DNA of 64,000 nt from JASHVB01 sp036489395 (GTDB taxonomy: Bacteria; Pseudomonadota; Alphaproteobacteria; Acetobacterales; Acetobacteraceae). A program made the translations under genes and the position numbers. The notes under the pieces are model-generated. The model did no database searches and had not been told where the DNA came from. It was given only the letters and a program-made list of their open reading frames with translations. The stretch's first letter is position 1, and each line of letters opens with the position of its first letter. Shown here piece by piece: positions 16,800-25,337 of the stretch. The stretch covers positions 1 through 64,000 of the forward strand of contig DASXFW010000010.1 of NCBI GenBank assembly GCA_036489395.1. Direction: 5' to 3'.

Positions 16800-17240
16800 G
16801 TGTACAAGTGTGGCCGTTAAGCTGCGCGGCATTGCTCAGATTGCTGAACGTGGTCTCCGTGTTGTCGCTCAGCTTCAGCGTAACGCCGTTGGCCCCGACT
16901 GTTGCATTGATTTGCAACGCCGAAGCGGACTGTGTGCTGTCATAGCCGATCAGGTACCGCGAATCATTGGCGCTGAAGTCGGTGATCACGTCGTGCGCAC
17001 CTGCCGTCGCGGTCTTGGGAATGCGAACGCATTGTTGCCGGCACCGCCGGCCAGCGTATCGCTGCCGCCGCCGGCAAACCGCGTATCGTTGCCGCTGCCG
17101 CCCACCAGCGAGGTCGCGCCCGTCGGATCGGTGCCCCCAACCAGCAGATTGTTGGCGGTCGATCCGGCCGCGTTCAGCGTCTCGTTGCCCGGGCCCGAAA
17201 GAAGTGGGCCAGCGGTGGTACCGTGAGGATTCCGCTGCAA
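16800..17240 (-). pseudogene. RTX calcium-binding protein remnant
   Basis: Two frames joined near 17017 read as the end of a hemolysin-type calcium-binding protein. The first gives 'LSGPGNETLNAAGSTANNLL', 'LVGGSGNDTRFAGGGSDTLA' and 'GGAGNNAFAFP'. The next frame continues 'KTATAGAHDVITDF' (the usual RTX C-terminal segment) and 'TTFSNLSNAAQLNGH'. The 5' part is missing and a frameshift splits the rest, so the gene is dead. 17241-17409 holds nothing else I can support. Confidence 0.75.
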
Positions 17241-17409
17241 TCCATTCGCGGAGTCTTGCCTCGACTCCGCTCAAACAGCAAACCGCCCCTAATGTTGCGA
17301 CGACCCATGCAGGATGAGTTGCCGAAGGCAAAGAAAACGTCAGCACCAGACCAGATTTCTTTGGACTGACACGTGATCGCCTCACGATATCTTGAGAATA
17401 TCCCGCGCC

Positions 17410-18261
17410 TTATGTGGTTGGCCGTGCCTCGCCCTTGATCTGCGTGCGGTGCATGATGCGCCGTGCGCCGCCATCGAACACGTCGCGCTTGTGCATCGTG
17501 CAGCGGTTGTCCCACATCACCAGGTCGCCGCCGCGCCACACCTGGGTCCAGGCCAGCGAGGGATCGTCCACGTGCGCCCACAGCGCATCGAGCAGCGCCT
17601 CGCTTCCATCCAGCGGCAATCCAACCAGATACGCGTTGCGCCGGCGCCCGAGATAGAGACCCTGGCGTCCGCTTTCCGGATGCCGGCAGACCAGCGGATG
17701 GACCGCGCCGGGGCTGCTGCGCGGATCGTCCGTCGCCGTGACGCCCTCGCGCAGATAGCCGCCGCTGTTGTAGGTGCCGTCGTGCTTGATCTGCAGGCCA
17801 GCGCAGCGTTCTTTCAAGGCAGGGGGCAAGGTCTCCCACGCCGCGTACATGCTGCAGAACGACGTGTTCCCTCCCACCGGAGGAATTTCCAGCGCGTACA
17901 GCATGCTCGCCTTGGGTGGGTCTTCCAGGTACGACATGTCGGTGTGCCAGACCAGCTCACCCGATCCCAGGCTACCGATCGCCACGCCGTTTTCCAGCAC
18001 GTTGGAGACGATGTAGAGTTCCGGCTTGCCCTCGACGAAACGCCGTCCGTTCTCCTGCACTGGTGCCCAGTCGAGCGGCCCAAAGCGCCGACTGAACGCG
18101 ATCAGATCGTCGTCGCTCAGCGACTGGTCGCGGAACAGCAGGACCTGGTGGTCCACCCAGGCGCGATGGATGGCGGCAAACGTTGCCGTATCGATCCGGC
18201 ACAGATCAACATCGCGCACTTCTGCGCCCAGCGCCGCACCGGTCGGGATGACTTCCAGCAT
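17410..18261 (-). CDS. TauD/TfdA-family 2-oxoglutarate dioxygenase
   Basis: Fe(II)/2-oxoglutarate-dependent dioxygenase of 283 residues. 'GELVWHTDMSYLEDPPKASM' carries the HxD metal ligands (H106, D108). 'VWRGGDLVMWDNRCTMHKRD' gives the distal His, and the following 'ARRIMHRTQIKGEARP' supplies the 2-oxoglutarate-binding Arg. Members oxidise taurine, alkylsulfonates, phenoxyacetates or other small acids, and the substrate here is not readable. The ATG at 18261 follows a 'ggaggaa' site. Confidence 0.93.
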   Translation of the reverse strand: MLEVIPTGAALGAEVRDVDLCRIDTATFAAIHRAWVDHQVLLFRDQSLSDDDLIAFSRRFGPLDWAPVQENGRRFVEGKPELYIVSNVLENGVAIGSLGSGELVWHTDMSYLEDPPKASMLYALEIPPVGGNTSFCSMYAAWETLPPALKERCAGLQIKHDGTYNSGGYLREGVTATDDPRSSPGAVHPLVCRHPESGRQGLYLGRRRNAYLVGLPLDGSEALLDALWAHVDDPSLAWTQVWRGGDLVMWDNRCTMHKRDVFDGGARRIMHRTQIKGEARPTT

Positions 18262-18407
18262 GGGTTCCTCCCCGCAGTCTTCGTGCGCCGAGTATAGCGC
18301 CGGCGCCGGAAAGGGGGCCATCGTTACGCGTTCGGCCGCGCCTCGGTGTCGTTGCGAGTTGCCATCGGCCTCCCGCCCGCCCCGCTCTGCGTGAAGCGAC
18401 GACTTCC

Positions 18408-18508
18408 TGTCATTGCGAGACCGCCCGCCGAAGCAATCTCGTTCGTGAGGAGCTGTCGGCAGCTCATCACAAACGCGATTGCTTCGGCCAGGCCGCCTGG
18501 CAATGACC
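18408..18508. repeat. Family A palindromic repeat pair, imperfect
   Basis: Runs from 'tgtcattgcgagaccgcccg' to 'ccgcctggcaatgac', an inverted pair with mismatches and a roughly 30-bp loop. It lies between the dioxygenase and patatin genes. Same family as 13783-13862 and 29704-29778. Confidence 0.88.
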
Positions 18509-18553
18509 TGCGGCACTCGCGGCCGCGGCCGACGCGATGGCGGGTACGGGCGG

Positions 18554-19729
18554 TCACGCCGCCGCGGGCCTGTCCGTTGTCGAGTGCAGGTTCGGCTCCG
18601 GCCGCGTCACTACGGTACCGCGTTCAACCCGATGCACCATCGCGCCGAGATGCGCCGGCATCTGCTGACGCATCCACGGCTCGGCTGCCAGCGCCGTCTG
18701 CATGTCGCGATGGCCGGCTGCGCGTCGTTCCGCAATCGAACTGCGGGAAAACTCCGCGTCGCTGTTGGGGATCTGCGTCGCGTCCGGGTGATACACGATG
18801 TGCACGATGTCCAGCCGCCGCGCCGTCAACGCCGAGTCGTCCGGTACCGCCGCGACATCCGGCACGCCCGCGGATTTCAGCAACCGCACTGCGTGACGCA
18901 AATTCACCTTGGTCGCGACGGCATCCACCTGATGTGCGGTACGGCTGGCGTATTGGATCTGTTTCGCGCGCCACAACACGTCGTTCATCGTCTCCGGCGG
19001 CGGTCCCGCGGCGTTCCACAGGTCGATCAGGAACACGACCATGCGGGGATGGCCCGGATCGTCGATGATCGCATCCAGCGGCGTGTTGGAGACGCAGCCG
19101 CCATCCCAGTAAAGCTGCCCATCCACCAGCGTCGCCGGAAATCCCGGCGGCAGGGAGCCGCTGGCGAGCGCGTGCTCTGGGCCGATCGTCTGGCGATGGT
19201 TGTCGAAGAACTCCAGGTTGCCGCTGGCGATGTTCGTTGCGCCCAGGCTCAGGCGCACTGCGCGGCTGTTGATCAGGCCGAAATCGGCGAACCGGCGCAG
19301 CGTGAACAACATGGGCGTTGTGTCGTAGAAGCTGACGTCCTGCGACGGCGCCTGCGGCACGAGATACGGATTGACCGGGCGCGGAGTGAAGAAATGCGGC
19401 TGGCCGAACATCAGCGCCTCGGCGTTGCTGGCCATGTTGTGCAGCGTCTGCAACGGGGCGAGCGCGAACGGCATGGGTATGTCCGGCCAGGAGATTGCCT
19501 CCCACAGCGCGGCGAGGCGGTCGACGCGGTCCGCCGGTGCGTTGCCGGCGATGACCGCGGCGTTGATCGCGCCGATCGAGATGCCGGCCACCCAGTCGGG
19601 ATGCAGCCCATGCTCCGCCAGCGCCTGGTAGGCGCCGATGTGGTAGGCGCCCAGCGCGCCGCCGCCCTGCAGCATCAGGGCGACGGTCGGGCGATCGTGC
19701 GACAGCCTGGCAACCGGTCGTGCGGCCAT
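18554..19729 (-). CDS. Patatin-like phospholipase family protein
   Basis: Patatin-fold lipid acyl hydrolase of 391 residues with a C-terminal DUF3734-type region. Near the start, 'LMLQGGGALGAYHIGAYQAL' forms the oxyanion loop. 'WVAGISIGAINAAVIAG' carries the GxSxG nucleophile and 'LYWDGGCVSNTPLDA' the catalytic Asp in DGG. The C-terminal 'ARRLDIVHIVYHPDA' is typical of this subfamily. The ATG at 19729 has a good 'ggaga' site, and upstream in-frame ATGs give no family-like sequence. It is divergent from the unknown gene cluster at 19929. Confidence 0.92.
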   Translation of the reverse strand: MAARPVARLSHDRPTVALMLQGGGALGAYHIGAYQALAEHGLHPDWVAGISIGAINAAVIAGNAPADRVDRLAALWEAISWPDIPMPFALAPLQTLHNMASNAEALMFGQPHFFTPRPVNPYLVPQAPSQDVSFYDTTPMLFTLRRFADFGLINSRAVRLSLGATNIASGNLEFFDNHRQTIGPEHALASGSLPPGFPATLVDGQLYWDGGCVSNTPLDAIIDDPGHPRMVVFLIDLWNAAGPPPETMNDVLWRAKQIQYASRTAHQVDAVATKVNLRHAVRLLKSAGVPDVAAVPDDSALTARRLDIVHIVYHPDATQIPNSDAEFSRSSIAERRAAGHRDMQTALAAEPWMRQQMPAHLGAMVHRVERGTVVTRPEPNLHSTTDRPAAA

Positions 19730-19928
19730 CGGGCGTCTCCTTGCTGCGATGCAGCATAGGATGGCGCGGATCGGCGGCGCGAGGCGAGAAGTATTCGTGG
19801 CAGAGTGTCGGCGCAACATAGAAATGACACCCCGGTCGGCGATCGGAGCCACAACATGCGCGCAAGACTCACGCCGGATAGCTATATAGGTTGCGGTGTG
19901 GGAGGAGCGTCGTCACAGGGAAGGTCGT

Positions 19929-20564
19929 ATGCCGGAACAAGACAACACGCCACAGGAAGCAGCCGTGCCGGTTCCCCTGCCGCAAACGACTGCTTTGGTG
20001 CTGAGCACGCTGGCGGAGCTTCACCGGCAGGAAACCGGGGCCGAAGAAGATGTATTTCGAACGCTTCCGTTTTTCGGCACAGCCCTCGGCCTGGTCATTG
20101 CGGCGCTCGTCTATGCAGGCGGACGACTGCCGCGATTGCCCGATCTGGCTACGAACAGGGCAGTCATTGCATTCGCCGTTGCCTCTACGTTGGCCGGTCT
20201 GGCGGCAGCGGAGGCGGTCTGTGTGATTCTTCTGCTATTCCGAGCAGTGACCCTGCGTCCATACCAGCGGCTCGGACCAGAGCAGTCGCTGCGCGACCGC
20301 GTGACCGCGCTTCAAGCCTACTATGAGGGTTTGGGCACTCCGAGCGGCGGGCGCGACAACGAGGTGACACAGGACATGCAGCACGCACTTATCGAGTCCT
20401 ACGCCAAAGTCACGCCGATAAACCGCGCCTTCAACGCTCGCCGTTACAGATGGCGGTATCTGGCGGCAATTAATCTTCTCGGGAGCTTGCTGCTCGCTGT
20501 GGTGGCAACCATTGTCATATTCGGTGCCGATAAGCTAGGGTTCCTGCCAAAGGTGGTCCCATGA
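19929..20564 (+). CDS. Membrane protein of unknown function
   Basis: A 211-residue protein starting MPEQDNTPQEAAVPVPLPQT, with ATG 19929 after 'agggaagg'. Three hydrophobic segments are visible: 'FFGTALGLVIAALVYAGG', 'VIAFAVASTLAGLAAAEAVC' plus 'VILLLF', and 'INLLGSLLLAVVATIVIFGA' close to the C-terminus. A charged cytoplasmic-looking loop lies between. I do not recognise the family; the layout (two TMs, loop, one TM) resembles Pycsar/SLATT-type effector membrane proteins in outline only. It overlaps the next gene by 4 bp (ATGA). Confidence 0.75.
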   Translation: MPEQDNTPQEAAVPVPLPQTTALVLSTLAELHRQETGAEEDVFRTLPFFGTALGLVIAALVYAGGRLPRLPDLATNRAVIAFAVASTLAGLAAAEAVCVILLLFRAVTLRPYQRLGPEQSLRDRVTALQAYYEGLGTPSGGRDNEVTQDMQHALIESYAKVTPINRAFNARRYRWRYLAAINLLGSLLLAVVATIVIFGADKLGFLPKVVP

Positions 20565-20812
20565 ACAAGCCGTTGCCGCGCGAAGCCAGAACCCCAAAAC
20601 CATCGGGGGCGATCACATACACCGCCAACACCGGGGCTAACGTGTTCCCGTCAGCGGTCATGTCCGACAAGGCATTTGTGCGCGTTCTCAACGGCGAGCT
20701 TGTCATCTTTCAAGAGTTCATCAACGACGACAAGGTAGCCGTCAGCGTCGGCGGCCGTGATCGCGTGCTACCGAGGGCCGAATGGCGGTCGCTTCCAGTG
20801 TATCAAGGGTAG
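20561..20812 (+). CDS. Small hypothetical protein
   Basis: 83 residues, MNKPLPREARTPKPSGAITY at the N-terminus and a compact hydrophilic/beta-looking remainder ('KAFVRVLNGELVIFQEFIND', 'VAVSVGGRDRVLPRAEW'). Its ATG overlaps the stop of the upstream membrane protein gene, so the two are translationally coupled. No family recognised. Confidence 0.7.
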   Translation: MNKPLPREARTPKPSGAITYTANTGANVFPSAVMSDKAFVRVLNGELVIFQEFINDDKVAVSVGGRDRVLPRAEWRSLPVYQG

Positions 20813-20823
20813 GAGCCGTCGGA

Positions 20824-20946
20824 ATGACACCGCGCTTTGCAGAGAAGCCGCAGCCCCCAGCCAAACCGCCCCCCAAGCCGACTGGACCAATTACACAGGT
20901 CATCGAAAAAGGGGACAAAGGGGGCAAGCTGGGCACCCGACGCTGA
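20824..20946 (+). CDS. 40-residue Pro/Lys-rich peptide
   Basis: Short frame opening with MTPRFAEKPQPPAKPPPKPT and ending 'EKGDKGGKLGTRR'. 'aggag' lies about 10 bases upstream, overlapping the previous stop, and the start is 12 bases after that gene ends. Spacing and ribosome binding site support a third member of the cluster, but the low complexity leaves doubt. Confidence 0.45.
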   Translation: MTPRFAEKPQPPAKPPPKPTGPITQVIEKGDKGGKLGTRR

Positions 20947-21011
20947 TCGGGCAAGGTCAGAACGACTTGGGCCGCTTGTTCGTGACAGGGCGAGCGTGCG
21001 CGGCTGATTAT

Positions 21012-21125
21012 AACAAGTCGTGGATGGCCGGCCTGCGCTGGCCATGACGCGAGGAGTGGTCCGGCCTGCGCCTGCCATGGTGCGAGGGGCGGTCCGGACT
21101 GCGCTGGCCATGACCCCAGGGGTGG
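21012..21125. repeat. REP-headed degenerate tandem array
   Basis: Begins 'acaagtcgtggatggccggc', the same head as the array at 331, then repeats units of the form 'gccatgacgcgaggagtgg', 'gccatggtgcgaggggcgg' and 'gccatgaccccaggggtgg' about every 30-36 bp. About three units are recognisable. Confidence 0.75.
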
Positions 21126-21127
21126 CC

Positions 21128-22819
21128 TCAGAACGCCGGTTCGAGCGCTGCCGTCAGGCGCGCGCGCAGCGCCGCGGTCAGTGTCTCGCGTCGCGCCCAC
21201 AGCGAGCGGTACCAGGCGATCCGCGGCGCCACCTGGTAAGCCAGCATGCGCTCCGCCGCGACGTGGTCGCGCGCCGCGTCACCGATCTGCCGCGCGAGGT
21301 CAGGTATGGCCACCAGTCGCCGGAGGCGATCGTACAGTTCGTCCGCGTTGCGGAAGATCACACCGGTGCGGCCGTCGTCGATGCTGTCGCCGTACACGAT
21401 GTGGCTGGCCAGCGGCGCCACGCGACAGGCGCCGGCCTCGATGAACTTAAGGTCCGACTTGGCCCGGTTGAAGCCATTGTCACCCAGGGGCATCAGTGAG
21501 ATCTCGCAGCCGCCGAGCAACTCCATGTAGATGTCGTATTCGCAGGTCGGCGTGAAAATCTTGTGCGGCGTCTCCAGCGCGTCGAAGAACTGCTGGTCGT
21601 GCACCACGCAGAAATGCAGGTGCTCGCCCGCCTTCGCCGCCACCGCGTTGATCGCGCCCATCAGCGGCCCCCAATCCTGCTCGCGGTTCAGCGCGCCAAA
21701 GAACACGCTGATCCTGTCGGGATCGGCGAAATTGCGAACCTCCGGCAGAGAAACGATCGCATTGGGAAACACCGCGACTTCCGGGTTGCGCTGGCGCAGG
21801 ACTTCCGCGAGCGCCCGCGTGCTGGTCTGCACGGCGTGCACGCCGCGGAACGACAGTTGCTCCTGATCCTGCATCACCTGGAAGAAGTCGGGGTGGTCGT
21901 CGAACTCCGTCACCACCAGCCAGCCGCTGTCCATGAACGCGCGGATCATCGTGTGCCCGGCCTCGCCGTGCAGTGCCGGACGGTGAAGGATGAAAATGCG
22001 CGCCGTATCGTCTCCCGGCCCTGGCGCATCGACCGTGGTCGTCAGCATCGTGCGCACCACCGGATCGGTGCCCATCGCGCGCAGCGGATGCACGATGCGG
22101 ACATGCGACACGCCACCCACCGGCTTCAGCATGTTGGCGGCGATCAGCATGCGCTGCTGCGGCTCCTTGCGGATGCGCCAGACGTATTGCAGCGGAGCTG
22201 CGCGCCGCGTGTAGGACTCCACATCGATCCCCAGCGCAGACAGTGCCGGCGCCATCGCCTCGGCAAATAATTTGGCGTGGTCGGCATCGAACACGCGGGG
22301 ATGCACGTCGCACAGCGCGAAGCCCATCTTCAGCAGGCCCTTGCGCATGCTCTCCAGGCTGAACCAGCGCAGATGCGTCTCGTCCATCAGTCCGCTCGGC
22401 TCGTAATCCCAGGTGCCGCGCAGCAGACGTTCGGCGAAGCTCCAGTGTTCCAGGTTGGGGATGCAGATCAGGATGACACCGCCGGGCGCCAGCACCTCGG
22501 CGTGCGCGCGCAGCACCGCCCAGGGGTCCTTCAGGTGCTCCAGGAGGTCGCCGTAGATGATGCAGTCAATGCCTTCGGGCACATCGAACGGCAGGGGATC
22601 GTCCTCGACGTCGATTTCCGCCACCTCATCGATGCGTTCCGCGGCGATGGCGGCAACCTCGGGGTCCATGTCGATGCCCAGCAGGCGGGCGCGCGGGTTG
22701 CGCACGCGATACGCCGCGCCGAGCGACGCGGTGCCGCAGCCCACATCCAGCACGACGCGCGCGGACAGCGGAATGCGCTCCAGCAGGTCGAGGTTCGGTA
22801 CGTCGGTATAGACTGCCAT
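21128..22819 (-). CDS. Methyltransferase-glycosyltransferase fusion protein
   Basis: 563 residues in two parts. The N-terminal part is a class I SAM methyltransferase: 'VVLDVGCGTASLGAAYR' (motif I), 'LLGIDMDPEVAAIAAERIDE', 'IDCIIYGDLLEHLKDPW' and 'LAPGGVILICIPNLEHWSF'. From about residue 215 it becomes a glycosyltransferase-B-like region ('LIAANMLKPVGGVSHVRIVH', 'SVFFGALNREQDWGPLMGAI') with the acceptor end 'KSDLKFIEAGACRVAPLAS'. Such fusions occur in surface-polysaccharide or glycan-modification loci. A family 2 glycosyltransferase gene lies immediately upstream on the same strand, so both likely build or decorate the same glycan. Confidence 0.85.
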   Translation of the reverse strand: MAVYTDVPNLDLLERIPLSARVVLDVGCGTASLGAAYRVRNPRARLLGIDMDPEVAAIAAERIDEVAEIDVEDDPLPFDVPEGIDCIIYGDLLEHLKDPWAVLRAHAEVLAPGGVILICIPNLEHWSFAERLLRGTWDYEPSGLMDETHLRWFSLESMRKGLLKMGFALCDVHPRVFDADHAKLFAEAMAPALSALGIDVESYTRRAAPLQYVWRIRKEPQQRMLIAANMLKPVGGVSHVRIVHPLRAMGTDPVVRTMLTTTVDAPGPGDDTARIFILHRPALHGEAGHTMIRAFMDSGWLVVTEFDDHPDFFQVMQDQEQLSFRGVHAVQTSTRALAEVLRQRNPEVAVFPNAIVSLPEVRNFADPDRISVFFGALNREQDWGPLMGAINAVAAKAGEHLHFCVVHDQQFFDALETPHKIFTPTCEYDIYMELLGGCEISLMPLGDNGFNRAKSDLKFIEAGACRVAPLASHIVYGDSIDDGRTGVIFRNADELYDRLRRLVAIPDLARQIGDAARDHVAAERMLAYQVAPRIAWYRSLWARRETLTAALRARLTAALEPAF

Positions 22820-22860
22820 GCGATGGATGCTCTTTCGGAATGGTCCGGTGCCGCAGGCTG

Positions 22861-23829
22861 TCAGCCTTCAGGCCCGGCGTGGTAGGCGAATCCTCGCGTC
22901 TGGCGCAAGTGTGATCCGATGGGGAGCACTGCCCGAATGAAGCCGCGCGCGTAGGCGAGGCGCCAGCGCGCTCCGAGCAATCGAGTCGAGCAACGCGGCA
23001 CCAGCGCGGCCGGAGCACACAGCACCGCGACGGCGATGCGGCGCGGCAGCTCCCGCCACACCGACCCGGCACGATGCAGCATGCGCCGGGTGAGCACGGT
23101 AGAGGCGCCCTGCCAGTACAACCGCTCCAGCAGCCAGGCGGGGGTCAGCCGCTCCGACTGGATCTGGTGATGCACCACGATGCGTGAGTCGTAGCGCACG
23201 GAATAACCGAGGTCCTGCAGCTTCCAGGCGATCTGGATGTCTTCGTCAGAGAGCAGCAGCGTACCCTGTCGGCCGATGCCGGTACCGAAGCCCCCGGCGC
23301 CGAACAAGGACGGCACGTGAACGACCATGTTGGCGGCGTATGGGGCAAGGTCGGCGGGCAACGGAGGTGTGCGATACTCGCCCTGCCCCTCGGTTTCGAT
23401 GATCGAGAGGACACCCCGCAGGCTGGATGGCCACCAGGCCGGGAGGGGGCTCAACCAGCGCGGCAGGATGCGCCCGCCGAGCACCGCCGGGGGCGGATCG
23501 AACTCGGCCAGGGCGTCGAGGATTCGCTCCACCCAGTCGGGCGCAGGAATCGCGTCGTCGTCGATATAGGCGACGTAGGGCGTGCCGCAGGCGGCGGCAC
23601 CGGTGTTGCGTGCGAGCGACACACCCGGTTGGTCGATGCGGATCAGCCGCGTGCGTGGCGTGGCATCGGCAAGATGGCGGAGCATGGCGGGCGCGTCACC
23701 GGTGGAGCCGCTGTCCACCAGGAGGGTGGCGAATGTGTCCGGCCGGACGGTCTGGTGGGCCAGGCCCTCCAGACAGTCGTGCACATAGCGCGGCCGGTTG
23801 TGCGTGCAGATGCAGACGGTGAGGTCCAT
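22861..23829 (-). CDS. Family 2 glycosyltransferase
   Basis: GT-A fold transferase of 322 residues. 'DLTVCICTHNRPRYVHDCLE' opens the fold, 'TLLVDSGSTGD' follows, and 'GTPYVAYIDDDAIPAPDWVE' contains the DxD nucleotide-sugar/metal motif. 'LLSDEDIQIAWKLQDLGYSV' is the usual ED motif region. A hydrophobic patch around residues 265-280 may contact membrane. It is 41 bp upstream of the methyltransferase-glycosyltransferase gene, probably one operon. The gap 23830-24122 holds no supported gene. Confidence 0.92.
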   Translation of the reverse strand: MDLTVCICTHNRPRYVHDCLEGLAHQTVRPDTFATLLVDSGSTGDAPAMLRHLADATPRTRLIRIDQPGVSLARNTGAAACGTPYVAYIDDDAIPAPDWVERILDALAEFDPPPAVLGGRILPRWLSPLPAWWPSSLRGVLSIIETEGQGEYRTPPLPADLAPYAANMVVHVPSLFGAGGFGTGIGRQGTLLLSDEDIQIAWKLQDLGYSVRYDSRIVVHHQIQSERLTPAWLLERLYWQGASTVLTRRMLHRAGSVWRELPRRIAVAVLCAPAALVPRCSTRLLGARWRLAYARGFIRAVLPIGSHLRQTRGFAYHAGPEG

Positions 23830-24122
23830 CCCCGCAGTCTAGCCGGCTGGCGTTGACGAAGGCTTAACCGGTCGGCGCCCCTGTCGCTCGGAAGTCGGTG
23901 GCCGCGGCGATCTTCCGCACGAAATCACTTCGGACAGGCGGTCCCGTCACCGCGCGACAACGCGCTCGGCGGGACTGCAACGGGATCAGTGTGCACGCGC
24001 GCACTGGTCCCGAGGCAGCTCTTTGGCTGATCGCGTGCCCCAAACCTCCGGCACTGCCGCTGCCGGTCATCACGCTCTACCTCTTTGTTTTATTGCGCGA
24101 TTCCGCCTTCGGTCATCACGCT

Positions 24123-24464
24123 CTAGCGTTCGGTCTCGTCTGAGTCCGGTTCGACTTCGATGTCCGGGCCGATGGCGTCGGCGTCGTCTTCCAGGTCGCC
24201 GGCATCCTCCAGGACGTCCTCTTCCTCGACGTCCTCGACGCCTTCGACTTCGATGTCCGCCTCCTCGGCGCCGGGTGCCGGGACGGGCTTCTTCGGCCGC
24301 CGATCCTCCACCACGTTGCCGCCGCCGGTGCGGCGCGGACGCGGTTGCTCCACCGGTTGCTCGGTGCCGCATTTCGGGCAGACGGCAGGCTGCTTCGTCA
24401 GGTCATAGAAACGGGCGCCGCAGGCGACGCAGACGCGTTTGGTGCCGAGTTCTGGCTTCGCCAT
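24123..24464 (-). CDS. TIGR02300 / FYDLN acid domain protein
   Basis: 113-residue alphaproteobacterial protein. The N-terminal part is 'MAKPELGTKRVCVACGARFY', then 'DLTKQPAVCPKCGTEQP', giving two CxxC pairs of a small zinc ribbon around the FYDL motif. The rest is a basic/proline linker and a long acidic tail ('EEADIEVEGVEDVEEEDVLE'). Function is unknown; in alphaproteobacteria this gene is widely conserved. The start MAKPE is the family start. Confidence 0.93.
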   Translation of the reverse strand: MAKPELGTKRVCVACGARFYDLTKQPAVCPKCGTEQPVEQPRPRRTGGGNVVEDRRPKKPVPAPGAEEADIEVEGVEDVEEEDVLEDAGDLEDDADAIGPDIEVEPDSDETER

Positions 24465-24684
24465 CGGGCTTTTGCCTCGTCATTCTGGCTGGGAAAGCGC
24501 GCGGCCATGCCACCGGTGGGGGCGGCTGTCAAATGGGCCGTGGGCTGACGCGGGCGCGGAGCGGCATGGTCAACGGAGCGTCATGCGTGCTCCTATCGTA
24601 TGACGAGGAGGGCCGCAGCCGCATAGCCGCCGGATCGTCCCGCGCCAGCCGATGGGGAACCGGCAAGAACAGACGGATGACACG

Positions 24685-25047
24685 TCACGCCGGCTCGCGG
24701 CTCAGGCCCTTCGCTGCCAGCGAGTTCAGGTAGGACTGCCAGCGCGTCTCATACTCGCGGCCGATCTGGTGCAGGTACTCCCACGAATAGATTCCCGTGT
24801 CGTGCAGATCGTCGAAGATCAGCCGCACTGCGTAATTTCCGACCGGCTCGATCGTCATGATGCCGACGTGACGGCGGCCAGCCACGGTCTGCCGCTGTCC
24901 TGGTCCGTGGCCCTGCACTTCGGCGCTGGGGCTTTCGACCCGCAGATACTCCGCTGGCAGACTGAACCGCGTGCCGTCATCGAATGCGACGTCCAGCACG
25001 CGGTCCGATTTGCGCAGACGGATCTCGGTGGCAATTGGCATCGACAT
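24685..25047 (-). CDS. DUF971 domain protein
   Basis: 120 residues. The DUF971 core (GBBH-like, related to the N-terminal domain of gamma-butyrobetaine hydroxylase) is clear: 'TEIRLRKSDRVLDVAFDDGT', 'FSLPAEYLRVESPSAEVQGH', 'VGIMTIEPVGNYAVRLIFDD' and 'HDTGIYSWEYLHQIGREYET'. In other bacteria it is linked to iron-sulfur or ApbC/Mrp neighbours, but that context is not present. Downstream of Trm112 and LON-type genes on the same strand. Confidence 0.92.
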   Translation of the reverse strand: MSMPIATEIRLRKSDRVLDVAFDDGTRFSLPAEYLRVESPSAEVQGHGPGQRQTVAGRRHVGIMTIEPVGNYAVRLIFDDLHDTGIYSWEYLHQIGREYETRWQSYLNSLAAKGLSREPA

Positions 25048-25121
25048 TCATGCTTTCGCGACAAACACAAAGGGAGGGTGTGGACGGCCGCCGCACGGAC
25101 GGCCACGACGCGACAACCGCA

Positions 25122-25328
25122 TCATTCCTCCAGCTTGCGGGCTTCTTCCGGCAGCATGATCGGAATGCCGTCGCGCACCGGATACGCAAGGCCGATCTTA
25201 CGGCTGATCAGCTCGCCCGCCTCGCGGTCGTATTCCAGAGGTCCTTTTGTGACGGGACAGACCAGAATCTCCAGTAGCCGAGGGTCGATCGGCACAGGCC
25301 GCATCGGTGCTTCGGGTATATCGCTCAT
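25122..25328 (-). CDS. Trm112 family protein
   Basis: 68-residue zinc-ribbon-like protein. 'IDPRLLEILVCPVTKGPLEY' and 'ELISRKIGLAYPVRDGIPIM' followed by 'LPEEARKLEE' match the YcaR/Trm112 family. Only one Cys is present (VCPVTKG), as usual in bacterial members. In eukaryotes Trm112 activates methyltransferases; the bacterial role is unclear. It follows the LON-like gene by 9 bp. Confidence 0.93.
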   Translation of the reverse strand: MSDIPEAPMRPVPIDPRLLEILVCPVTKGPLEYDREAGELISRKIGLAYPVRDGIPIMLPEEARKLEE

Positions 25329-25337
25329 ATATAAACC

